NCBI RefSeq assembly: GCF_028736175.1
Contig: NZ_CP117880.1
Span: forward strand, 3,906,001-3,970,000
Direction of reading: 5' to 3'
DNA from: Sphingobacterium oryzagri
GTDB lineage: Bacteria > Bacteroidota > Bacteroidia > Sphingobacteriales > Sphingobacteriaceae
DNA length: 64,000 bases
The translations under genes were made by a program, and so were the position numbers. Below the pieces are notes generated by a model that made no database searches, was not told the DNA's origin, and saw nothing but the letters and a program-made list of their open reading frames with translations. Of this stretch, positions 44,050 to 51,482 are shown piece after piece. Positions within the stretch are counted from its first letter, which is position 1; every line of letters starts with the position of its first letter.

Positions 44050-45012
44050 CTACTCACCGCTCTCTTTCGCGGCAAGATAACGTTCGGCCTCTAAAGCTGC
44101 CATACAACCTGTACCTGCCGCCGTAATCGCTTGACGGTACACATGATCCTGCACATCGCCACAAGCAAATACGCCCGGAATATTGGTTGCCGTGCTGTCG
44201 CCTTTGGTAATTAAATACCCGGTTTCGTCCATTTCTAATACGCCTTGAAATAATTCAGTGTTTGGTTTATGCCCAATTGCTACAAAAAAACCAGTCACAT
44301 CCAGGATTTTTTTCTCGTTCGTTTCGTTGTTTACCACCCGAACGCCATTCACACCTTGTTCATTTCCCAAAATTTCTTCGGTTTCGGTATTGTACAATAC
44401 CTCAATGTTTGCTGTATTGTTTACGCGGTGCACCATCGCTTTGGAAGCACGAAACTCATCACGACGCACTAACATATACACTTTGCGGCACAACTTTGCC
44501 AAATACGTCGCTTCTTCTGCTGCCGTATCGCCGGCGCCCACGATCGCAACGTCTTGTCCTTTAAAAAAGAAACCATCACATACGGCACATGCCGACACGC
44601 CAAAACCATTGTATTTTTCTTCGGAAGGTAAACCCAACCATTTTGCCGTTGCGCCGGTAGCGATAATTACCGTCTCTGCACTTACCCACTTATTGCCGTC
44701 GATCTGCACCTTGTGTACACCGCCATCGGTCGCCAACTCTACGTTGGTTGCATAACCAAAACGCACATCCGTACCAAAACGTTCCGCTTGAGCTTTCAGA
44801 TCTTCCATCATGATTGGTCCCGTGATACCTTGCGGATATCCCGGAAAATTATCCACTTCTGTCGTTTGCGTAAGCTGTCCGCCCGGCACGATTCCCGTAT
44901 AGACTACCGGTTTTAAATCCGCACGAGCAGCATAGATGGCCGCTGTATATCCAGCAGGACCAGAACCAATAATTACGCACTGTAAGTGCTCCAGTTCTTC
45001 TATATTTGTCAT
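44050..45012 (-). CDS. trxB: Thioredoxin reductase
   Basis: FAD enzyme that passes electrons from NADPH to thioredoxin. FAD motif GSGPAGYTAAIYAAR, redox-active C142 and C145 in ACAVCDG, NADPH motif GAGDTAAEEA, and the C-terminal FAD motif GVFACGDVQD. Length 320 is normal. Starts 20 bp after the end of the DnaQ-like gene on the same strand. Confidence 0.95.
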   Translation of the reverse strand: MTNIEELEHLQCVIIGSGPAGYTAAIYAARADLKPVVYTGIVPGGQLTQTTEVDNFPGYPQGITGPIMMEDLKAQAERFGTDVRFGYATNVELATDGGVHKVQIDGNKWVSAETVIIATGATAKWLGLPSEEKYNGFGVSACAVCDGFFFKGQDVAIVGAGDTAAEEATYLAKLCRKVYMLVRRDEFRASKAMVHRVNNTANIEVLYNTETEEILGNEQGVNGVRVVNNETNEKKILDVTGFFVAIGHKPNTELFQGVLEMDETGYLITKGDSTATNIPGVFACGDVQDHVYRQAITAAGTGCMAALEAERYLAAKESGE

Positions 45013-45032
45013 TTATCTGTAGTTATATTCTT

Positions 45033-45983
45033 TTATTTACCAAACTTCCCTTGCAGCTCTTTCAACATATCCGATGTAATGGGTTTTGTCTGCTGTTCTG
45101 CTTTCGGTTGCTGCTGTTCCTTTTTTACTTCTTTTTTCTTATCAGTTGCTGTGGCGCTGACTTCACGTTGCTCTTTCTTTTTGTTGCGGAAGGTATTCCA
45201 CAAATCTGCCAACACCTTTTTGGTGTACAACGGAAAATCGCCGTTTTGCATCCAGGCGTAATAACTTGGCTCTACTTCAAACACCTGCGTTACTTTACGC
45301 CCTTTATGCTTACCGAAATTTATGCACGGGTCTCCATCTTCGTCGTAGACCAAACGACCCGCAAAATCTACCGGATTACTGAGGTTCGTAAATTTATGTA
45401 AGGCTTGTACATCGTTTACAACAGGCACTGATACGTTGCCGTGCTTATCTTCAAAAGATGCGCCTTCATATTTACCCAATTGGGCTTTTAATACTTCGTA
45501 TGTAGCGCGTACATCGGCTTCCGCCGTGTGCGCGTTATCCAAATTGCTATCGCAATAAAACTTATAAGCAGCTTTCAAGGTGCGCTGTTCCATTTGGTGA
45601 AAAATGTTTTGCACATCGACAAAGGCGCGCCCTTCCAACGAAAAATCAACGCCTGCTCGTAAAAACTCTTCCATAAGCATTGGCACATCGAACTTATTCG
45701 AATTGTAGCCAGCTAAATCTGCATCGCCAATAAAATCGCGAATCTCGGCCGCACGTTCACGAAACGGCGCAAGTCCTTTTACATCCTCGTCGTGCAAGCC
45801 ATGAAACAGGGATGACTCTGCCGGAATAGGCATTTCGGGATTCACGCGTGTAGTCAACACCTCCTCCTGCCCTCCGGGCAACACTTTCAATATGGACAAT
45901 TCAACGATACGATCCACAGCTATGTTAACACCCGTAGTTTCTAAGTCAAAAAAAGCCAACGGGCGTTTTAATTGTAATTCCAT
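45033..45983 (-). CDS. DnaQ-family 3'-5' exonuclease (ExoX-like)
   Basis: 316 residues. The DEDDh exonuclease fold spans about 5-175: motif ExoI FFDLETTG, ExoII around LAGYNSNKFDVPML, and ExoIII HTAEADVRAT with the His. A C-terminal module (about 210-265; INFGKHKGRKVTQV, YYAWMQNGDFP) resembles the domain found at the end of exodeoxyribonuclease X and related proteins. The tail is a Lys/Glu/Gln-rich linker followed by a conserved-looking ITSDMLKELQGKFGK. It may act in DNA repair or proofreading; exact role unknown. Confidence 0.85.
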   Translation of the reverse strand: MELQLKRPLAFFDLETTGVNIAVDRIVELSILKVLPGGQEEVLTTRVNPEMPIPAESSLFHGLHDEDVKGLAPFRERAAEIRDFIGDADLAGYNSNKFDVPMLMEEFLRAGVDFSLEGRAFVDVQNIFHQMEQRTLKAAYKFYCDSNLDNAHTAEADVRATYEVLKAQLGKYEGASFEDKHGNVSVPVVNDVQALHKFTNLSNPVDFAGRLVYDEDGDPCINFGKHKGRKVTQVFEVEPSYYAWMQNGDFPLYTKKVLADLWNTFRNKKKEQREVSATATDKKKEVKKEQQQPKAEQQTKPITSDMLKELQGKFGK

Positions 45984-46123
45984 CTCCTAAAGATTGTTAT
46001 AAAACTCGATTAACAAAAATACGAAACTCTTTCCGCTCTTACTTTATTTGGGCAGAATTAATGACACTAATCTCACCATTTTACCTGCATCGTCGCCAAG
46101 TATTGCGGCACGCCTAAAAGAAA

Positions 46124-46149
46124 AGCCGAAATCGGCGACGATTTCGGCT
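46124..46149 (-). terminator. Terminator after the pyrE-SRPBCC pair
   Basis: AGCCGAAATCG (46124-46134) and CGATTTCGGCT (46139-46149) with a 4-base loop; on the minus strand it is followed by TTTTCTTTT. It closes the pyrE transcript. Confidence 0.8.
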
Positions 46150-46175
46150 CACTATATATTTTGAAAGCGATTATA

Positions 46176-46574
46176 CTAACCCAGTACTTCTTTTAACTTA
46201 CTGACCTGATGATCAACCAATTTCTGCAATGGTCCAGAGGCCATCATCTTCATCATCATATTGAGTTCTGCCTCAATAACAAATGCAGCATTGGTCACGT
46301 TTTCGCTTTGTGCATCCAGTTTCCAACGTAAAGTAATCGCGAACGGCGCCTCCTCAGCGGGCACGCACACGAGCTCTTTATTCTCCACACGTTGGCTGAT
46401 ACGCAAGGCCAGCTTCGTCATATTTTTGATCGTAAAGCGCGCTTCGTCTTCCGTTGATGACCAATTGTAAATGTTATCCGGCATCAACGCTTCATGGTTG
46501 TTAAGATCTGCCAGAAAACGGTATACTTCCGCAACAGGCTTATTGATATCGATGGCGTTTTGAATGATTGTCAT
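46176..46574 (-). CDS. SRPBCC (START-like) family protein
   Basis: 132-residue protein of the SRPBCC ligand-binding fold: an N-terminal strand with the DINKPVAEVYRFLADLNNHEALMP helix, beta strands, and a long C-terminal helix (MASGPLQKLVDHQVSKLKEVL). These bind hydrophobic ligands or act on small molecules. It starts 19 bp after the pyrE stop and is probably co-transcribed with it, but no pathway link is known to me. Confidence 0.78.
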   Translation of the reverse strand: MTIIQNAIDINKPVAEVYRFLADLNNHEALMPDNIYNWSSTEDEARFTIKNMTKLALRISQRVENKELVCVPAEEAPFAITLRWKLDAQSENVTNAAFVIEAELNMMMKMMASGPLQKLVDHQVSKLKEVLG

Positions 46575-46592
46575 AAGCGTTATGTTTTACAT

Positions 46593-47237
46593 TTATTCTG
46601 CTGTCCAATTAGCCGGATCTCTTCGCCACTGCTCAAGCAATGCCACATCAGATTCCAACACATAGCTATTCGTTACAGCAACCTTAATCAAGGCATCGTA
46701 ATTACATAAGCTAAAGAATGGGCATTTCGCTTCGGCAAAATTGCGTACAGCCGCATCAAAACCGTAAGTAAAGATGGAAACGAGGCCGACGACATTACAT
46801 CCTGCTGCGCGAAGGGCCTCTACGGCCTGCAAACTACTTTTTCCGGTTGAAATTAAATCTTCGATCACTACCACACGCTGGCCACTGACGACCTCGCCTT
46901 CGATCAGGTTTTGACGACCGTGATCTTTTGCGCTGCTACGCACATAGGTAAACGGCAAGCCTAAATCTTGCGCGACCAACACACCCTGCGGTATTCCTGC
47001 TGTTGCTACACCAGAAATCATTTCTACGGTACCAAATTCTTCTTGGATAAGTTGGGAAAGCTTCTGACGGATGTAGGTACGGATAGCGGGATGTGATAAG
47101 GTAATACGATTATCACAATAAATTGGAGACTTCCAACCAGACGCCCATGTAAAAGGACTTTTAGGTTGTAATTTTATTGCTTTAATTTGCAATAAGGATT
47201 CAGCAATTTTTTGTTCAACCTCATTTAAATTATTCAT
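46593..47237 (-). CDS. pyrE: Orotate phosphoribosyltransferase
   Basis: Converts orotate and PRPP to OMP in pyrimidine synthesis. The PRPP-binding loop VVVIEDLISTGKSS (about 121-134), the catalytic SSAKDHGRQNLIEG loop and ATAGIPQGVLV are intact. Length 214 is normal. The start codon (47237-47235) shares two base pairs with the divergent NUDIX start codon, so there is no intergenic region. The other pyrimidine gene of the window is carA. Confidence 0.94.
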   Translation of the reverse strand: MNNLNEVEQKIAESLLQIKAIKLQPKSPFTWASGWKSPIYCDNRITLSHPAIRTYIRQKLSQLIQEEFGTVEMISGVATAGIPQGVLVAQDLGLPFTYVRSSAKDHGRQNLIEGEVVSGQRVVVIEDLISTGKSSLQAVEALRAAGCNVVGLVSIFTYGFDAAVRNFAEAKCPFFSLCNYDALIKVAVTNSYVLESDVALLEQWRRDPANWTAE

Positions 47238-47844
47238 GGCACAAATTTATAAAATTTATATGAACGAATCTCAGCTAATTTTAGCTGATTTCGTCCCCAA
47301 AAAACTATCTATTGTCCAAACAATTGGTTTACAAGACATTGATCTGGAAAAACTTTTCCTAGCCTCAAAAAATAAAGCCAGTAAAGACACGACCTATCTG
47401 TATGTACACCCAGAGGCTGAGAAGGTTTTCAAGTCCATTTTGCAAAAACAAACGATCATTAAGGCTGCGGGTGGTTTGGTAAAAAATGGCGAAGGGGAAT
47501 ACTTGTTTATACATCGGTTAGGAAAATGGGATTTGCCCAAAGGAAAAGTGGAAGATAACGAGAAAATGAAGGAGGCTGCCGTTCGCGAGGTCGAAGAAGA
47601 GTGCGGTATTCGCATCAACTACCTCGGCAAAAAATTGCACACCACCTACCACACGTATGTGATGCGTGGCAAATTTTTGGTTAAGCAAACCAATTGGTAC
47701 GATATGGGTGTCAATAAATCTCCAAAATTAATCCCGCAATTGGAAGAAGATATTACTGAAGCGCGTTGGATAGCAAAAGAAGATCTGGCGATCGTGAAAG
47801 AAAATACATATCCATTGATTGCTCAAATTATTAAGCAACTTTAA
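47236..47844 (+). CDS. NUDIX hydrolase
   Basis: 202 residues. The NUDIX box is GKVEDNEKMKEAAVREVEEECGI (GX5EX7REUXEEXGU, about 112-133), the metal-binding helix of pyrophosphohydrolases. An N-terminal region (about 1-70) of unknown role precedes it. Substrate unknown. The start ATG (47236) lies within the pyrE start-codon palindrome CATG; a second Met at 47260 is a possible alternative. Confidence 0.85.
   Translation: MAQIYKIYMNESQLILADFVPKKLSIVQTIGLQDIDLEKLFLASKNKASKDTTYLYVHPEAEKVFKSILQKQTIIKAAGGLVKNGEGEYLFIHRLGKWDLPKGKVEDNEKMKEAAVREVEEECGIRINYLGKKLHTTYHTYVMRGKFLVKQTNWYDMGVNKSPKLIPQLEEDITEARWIAKEDLAIVKENTYPLIAQIIKQL
47242..47249 (-). promoter_or_regulatory. -7 element for pyrE inside the NUDIX gene
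   Basis: TAAATTTG on the minus strand, four bases before the pyrE ATG. A consensus -33 TTTG is absent (TTCG at about the right place). Predicted start at the A or next to the A of the ATG, so leaderless. Confidence 0.5.
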
Positions 47845-47861
47845 ATGTAAAGTTCTAAAAA

Positions 47862-47885
47862 ACGGATGGGCAAAAGCCCATCCGT
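47862..47885 (-). terminator. Terminator after the Spy-like gene
   Basis: Perfect 10-bp arms ACGGATGGGC and GCCCATCCGT with an AAAA loop; the minus strand continues with TTTTT. It ends the Spy-like transcript and probably stops the convergent NUDIX one as well, although the plus side lacks a T run. Confidence 0.82.
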
Positions 47886-47909
47886 AACATCACACGCAAA
47901 CCCTCATCA

Positions 47910-48386
47910 CTATCCAGTCGCGTTTTCCTCTTTACGTTCCTGCACTTTATCTCCTTGTCTACCTTTTAGCGCGCCGGGTTTACGCATTCCTTTTTCACGC
48001 TTGCCTTCTGCGAATTTTTGTTTCAACAATTCCTGCTGCTCAGGTGTCAACACTTTTACCATTGCCTGGCGAGATCCTTTGGCTTCTTCACGCCATTTGT
48101 CCTGAAGCTTTTTCATGTCAGCAAGATGGGTCACCTGTCGTTTAGCCTGCTCCAATTGCACACTGTATACTTCTTTGCGTTGCGCATCGGTAAACTTCAA
48201 CTCTTTACCTAAACGATCGGTTTTCACTTTGGCGATTTCTTCCGGACTGCGGTTCTCCATGCGCCGCTCATGCGCAGCATGTTTACGATCTTTTCTTACA
48301 GGACGATCACCTTGCTTTTGCTCTTGTGCAAAAGTTGCTAAACTAATGCCGGCAAACAGTACGGCTAATGATGCTAATTTTTTCAT
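47910..48386 (-). CDS. Spy/CpxP-like periplasmic protein (DUF4890)
   Basis: 158 residues with a signal peptide (about 1-20) and a highly charged, all-helical mature part: TDRLGKELKFTDAQRKEVYSV, then VLTPEQQELLKQKFAEGKR. The LTxxQ-like motifs (FTDAQRKEV and LTPEQQELL) are those of Spy/CpxP, periplasmic chaperones and stress sensors. The tail is basic and probably disordered. It follows no two-component gene here. Confidence 0.75.
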   Translation of the reverse strand: MKKLASLAVLFAGISLATFAQEQKQGDRPVRKDRKHAAHERRMENRSPEEIAKVKTDRLGKELKFTDAQRKEVYSVQLEQAKRQVTHLADMKKLQDKWREEAKGSRQAMVKVLTPEQQELLKQKFAEGKREKGMRKPGALKGRQGDKVQERKEENATG

Positions 48387-48578
48387 CGTATTTTTAAATT
48401 AAGTAAACAATCTATTTTAATGTTCTTTACTAAGATAGATACGATACGTGCGCAAACGTTTAAAAGTGCTGTCGTTAAATTTTGTTAAGGATAACTTAGC
48501 AGTAGCAACGCCAACGGCTCATCCAAAAAAATAAAGAAGTTATAAATCAGCTACTTTACAAAAACATCAAAAATATAT

Positions 48579-48609
48579 TTTGGAATACATCAAACAACTT
48601 CTATATTTG
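48579..48609 (+). promoter_or_regulatory. Promoter of tRNA-Leu
   Basis: TTTG (48579-48582), 19 bp, TATATTTG (48602-48609): an exact consensus promoter, with start predicted near 48614, about 20 bp before the mature tRNA. Confidence 0.75.
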
Positions 48610-48634
48610 CATCGTCAAACAAGGATAACAGCAA

Positions 48635-48716
48635 GCCCAGCTGGCGGAATTGGTAGACGCGTTGGTCTCAAACACCAATATCTTCGGATGTGCCGGTTCG
48701 ACTCCGGCGCTGGGTA
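48635..48716 (+). tRNA. tRNA-Leu (anticodon CAA)
   Basis: 82 nt without an encoded CCA end. The acceptor stem GCCCAGC pairs with GCTGGGT (one G-U), discriminator A48716. The D loop has GCGGAATTGGTAGACGC, the anticodon stem TTGGT/ACCAA holds the loop CTCAAAC with anticodon CAA at 48669-48671, the long variable arm (TATCTTCGGATG) is class II, and the T arm is GCCGG TTCGACT CCGGC. Reads UUG. Single gene with its own promoter and terminator. Confidence 0.97.
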
Positions 48717-48721
48717 CTTTT

Positions 48722-48753
48722 AAAAAGCGAGCCGGTTACGACTCGCTTTTTTT
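48722..48753 (+). terminator. Terminator after tRNA-Leu
   Basis: AAAAAGCGAG (48722-48731) and CTCGCTTTTT (48742-48751), loop of 10 bases with an inner CG/CG stem, followed by more T (to 48753). Six bp after the tRNA. Confidence 0.85.
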
Positions 48754-48810
48754 ATGCAAGAAAGCCGTTTGGACGACATACCGAGGATCGTGATCCGATC
48801 GCAAGAAACA

Positions 48811-48912
48811 TTGCACCGCCCCGGCGAGGGTCTGCAGAACTATGCGACTCCGCTGGAGTCGAAATAATCCATCAAGTCAATTTACTATAAATATATGACC
48901 TCGCTGAGGTCA
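48811..48912. repeat. REP-like palindrome cluster, locus 2
   Basis: Three hairpins with short stems and 3- to 4-base loops: a G/C-rich one near 48817-48830 (CCGCCCCGGCGAGGG), CGACTCC GCT GGAGTCG (48845-48861), and TGACCTC GCT GAGGTCA (48896-48912). Cores match those at 12421-12560 (ACCTC GTT GAGGT and ACTCC CCT GGAGT). The stretch is non-coding. Confidence 0.6.
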
Positions 48913-49445
48913 ATTCAGCGCCAGAAGCATTTCCTTTATTTTACGCTATAGTAGACGCTCGCATCCATAAACGCTCCGCGAATAACGTCATCGACTTTTC
49001 ATTAAGCGATAGGAACAAGCCTTTGACGGAGATTGTGTGCAGTAAGGACAAGAAAAATCATTGTAAAAAATACAAAAGGATTTTTATAATAATTTCTATC
49101 CCGCGCGTCAATTAGCTTGTGAGGAAAGGATATGTGACAACCGCCTCGATGAACAAGGACTTTTTTGAATAATTTTGTGTCCAGACAAAAAGTATTGCCC
49201 CTTCCCGGAAAGGGATAAAAACCATTTTCTATGAAGAGATAACCTCGCTTAGACTAAGCCAACGGCATCGTAGAAAACTCGCTTTTCAACCAGTTCAGCC
49301 ACTGGAGCAAAAAAATTAACCCCCTACTTGCCGCTACATTTTCATCAAATTAACTTTCCTGCAGGAAAGAAAGCCATGTATAGCGAAGCGGGGCGGCATC
49401 CAGCGAATTGATCTCCGGTATATAAAACCAATCGCCGGCAGAACT
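48913..49445. other. Gene-poor interval with short palindromes
   Basis: About 530 bp with no ORF I can support; short frames lack homology and codon structure. It has a few small palindromes, such as CCCTTCCCGGAAAGGG near 49200 and CTTTCCTGCAGGAAAG (49354-49369). Possibly decayed sequence or untranslated tail of the actin-like gene. Confidence 0.4.
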
Positions 49446-50516
49446 TCAGTATTCGGCACTATCGACCGGCGATTTAGCGCGCTCTTTTGCCTGCTCAGCC
49501 GTTGCAACAACGGTATACGCATTGCCTACATCCAGCCCTACAGCCTGGTGCGCGAATTCCGGACCTGTCCATTTCAACGATTTGTGTAAATAACCCAATG
49601 ACGCAGCGTGTCCGGCAAATTCGGGTACAATGATGGCTAAAACACCTTCAAACTCGCGTTGAAAACAGTCGACAAGCTCTTCGTACAAGGCTCCGCCACC
49701 CACGAGGTACATCTTGCTCGCTTTTTCAAAATCAGCATCAATAAAAACCTTGCGCATGGCCGGGGAAAGCACTTCCGCATAATAGCTTTGCAATTGCTTT
49801 TTTCTAACATTCGTCAGATCTTTACGTTTGCGATCAATCACCATGTTGCCGCGCTGGAAACTTTGATTAAGCATATGTTCGTTTTTCATGCCTAAATAAA
49901 AGCTATTGCTCAGTTCTTCTTGTAAACCACTTACAGCACGCCGTATGCCCGGCAAACTGAGGCAGGTACGTTGTATCGGCCCGGCCGCAGTGCTCAGCGC
50001 AGTTTCTGCAGTTCCATAACCCAGACTAATCACAAAGAAATCCTCATCAGCATGCGTTGGTTCGCTGCTTCTTATCGCCTGTATGCAACCCATAATCTCG
50101 GTCATAATATCCAGATGTTTTATCGTAAGCTGCGTTTTGCTTAACTCGCCAGCGGCGAGCGTATCACCATTATAAGAAATGATAATATCGCGAATGGCGA
50201 AAAAATCTTCCGCTTTGCTTTTATAGTATTCATACACTGCGGAAGGGAACCCTGTGGTCACGACCAATTCGCCAGATTTGCCGCCAGAGGCAAGAAGCAA
50301 ACCTGCTTTTGCCAGCAGTTGATAATCAAGATCGGAAGGTGCGCTGTTGATGTTACGATAGGGTGTATAGCCTTGCTCAAAAGCAACATCGCCGATGAGA
50401 TAGCCTATACCACCTTCATAAATCTGCAGGCGCTCACGTAAAGGGCTGGATAATTGCGTTAGGCGCTTTTCATAACGTTCGATGACACTGGGGAATGCGT
50501 TGTAGTTACTGTTCAT
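49446..50516 (-). CDS. Actin-like ATPase (ParM/Alp type) with apparent circular permutation
   Basis: 356 residues of the actin-like Alp/ParM family, which polymerise to move plasmids or other cargo. The N terminus starts directly at the strand FPSV (8-11), followed by IGYLIGDVAFEQGYTPYRN and LVVTTGFPSAVY. Phosphate-2 is VISLGYGTAETAL (162-174) with Ser in place of the usual Asp, and the adenosine motif is VGGGALYEEL (272-281). The phosphate-1 motif (IDIGN-type), normally the first strand, appears only at the end: VGLDVGNAYTVVAT (326-339), after the usual final helix (AASLGYL). No such motif lies upstream in frame (a stop codon is close). So the first beta hairpin seems to have moved to the C terminus. 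Function unknown; no ParR-like partner is next to it. Confidence 0.6.
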   Translation of the reverse strand: MNSNYNAFPSVIERYEKRLTQLSSPLRERLQIYEGGIGYLIGDVAFEQGYTPYRNINSAPSDLDYQLLAKAGLLLASGGKSGELVVTTGFPSAVYEYYKSKAEDFFAIRDIIISYNGDTLAAGELSKTQLTIKHLDIMTEIMGCIQAIRSSEPTHADEDFFVISLGYGTAETALSTAAGPIQRTCLSLPGIRRAVSGLQEELSNSFYLGMKNEHMLNQSFQRGNMVIDRKRKDLTNVRKKQLQSYYAEVLSPAMRKVFIDADFEKASKMYLVGGGALYEELVDCFQREFEGVLAIIVPEFAGHAASLGYLHKSLKWTGPEFAHQAVGLDVGNAYTVVATAEQAKERAKSPVDSAEY

Positions 50517-50647
50517 GCGGATAAAACTTTTAGTGATGATGGGAAACCATTCAATAAAAGAAAGTTAGCACACGAATATTAACTTACCATTAAAATATGA
50601 TGCTGTTATTATTAAAATGACCAGGTTCTACCAAAATAGCATCCAAA

Positions 50648-50678
50648 AAAAAGGTGAAACCCAGCGTCTCACCTTTTT
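50648..50678 (-). terminator. Terminator after the OmpR-type regulator gene
   Basis: AAAAAGGTGA (50648-50657) and TCACCTTTTT (50669-50678) with an 11-base loop; the minus strand continues with further T. It separates the response regulator from the actin-like gene. Confidence 0.8.
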
Positions 50679-50697
50679 CAAACCATTAAAATAACAT

Positions 50698-51387
50698 TTA
50701 GTTTAGCTCAAACTTGTAGCCTACACCCTTTACCGTAGACACATAGTTCTCGCCTATTTTTTCGCGAAGTTTTCGGATATGCACATCGATTGTACGGTTC
50801 GTAACCACGACAGAATCTTCCCAAATAGCTTTCAAAATCTGTTCCCGGGTAAACACCTTATTGGGTTTTGAAGCTAACAGGTAAAGCAATTCAAATTCCT
50901 TTTTTGCTAAGGTAATCCGATCGGTGTCCCGGTATACTAAGAATGAATCACGGTCGATAACCAAATCCATAATCTCCAACTTATCACCAGAACTGATCTC
51001 CGTTTCTGCCGTATTTCTACGAAGAATAGCATTGATACGGCTCATGAGCGCCCGTGGTTTTATCGGCTTGGCAATATAATCGTCTGCGCCAACATTAAAT
51101 CCTGCAATCTCTGAATACTCCTCACTACGCGCGGTCAGGAAAACCATAAAAGTGTGCTTAAACTCGGGCATAGAGCGCATCAGGCGACAAGCCTCGATAC
51201 CATCCATTTCCGGCATCATAACATCCAAAATGATCAAATCAGGGTTGACTTGCTTCGCCATTTCGATTCCTTCCTTGCCGTTGTGGGCCTGATAAACCTG
51301 ATAACCTTCTTTCGTGAGATTGTACGATATCAAATCTACGATATCATGTTCATCATCTACCACTAGTATTTTCTGATTGGCGCTCAT
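50698..51387 (-). CDS. OmpR/PhoB-type response regulator
   Basis: 229 residues: a receiver domain (about 1-120) with the phospho-acceptor in LIILDVMMPEMDG, and a winged-helix DNA-binding domain (about 130-229; LTKKEFELLYLLASKPNKVFTREQIL, VDVHIRKLREKIG). Full length with a normal signalling surface. No histidine kinase gene is adjacent in the window, so its partner is elsewhere or it is an orphan. Confidence 0.92.
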   Translation of the reverse strand: MSANQKILVVDDEHDIVDLISYNLTKEGYQVYQAHNGKEGIEMAKQVNPDLIILDVMMPEMDGIEACRLMRSMPEFKHTFMVFLTARSEEYSEIAGFNVGADDYIAKPIKPRALMSRINAILRRNTAETEISSGDKLEIMDLVIDRDSFLVYRDTDRITLAKKEFELLYLLASKPNKVFTREQILKAIWEDSVVVTNRTIDVHIRKLREKIGENYVSTVKGVGYKFELN

Positions 51388-51482
51388 TGTCGTTTTTTTG
51401 CTAAATTATGTACTTAATGGCAAGATAAAGTTAAAGCAATATTATCAAATTGTTAATAGTTAACAATAGTTAAACATAAAAT

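Noticed and set aside
44258..44755. 165-residue plus-strand ORF opposite trxB
   Set aside because: Antisense shadow of trxB: its Ser/Thr/Pro-rich composition follows trxB codon bias, and trxB motifs are complete.
48635..48912. Integration site (att) at the tRNA-Leu with an adjacent mobile island
   Set aside because: No duplicated 3' tRNA end, integrase or cargo genes are seen; the following region holds only short palindromes.
49334..49522. 62-residue ORF at the 3' end of the actin-like gene
   Set aside because: Overlaps the actin-like frame, low complexity; does not supply the missing N-terminal hairpin.
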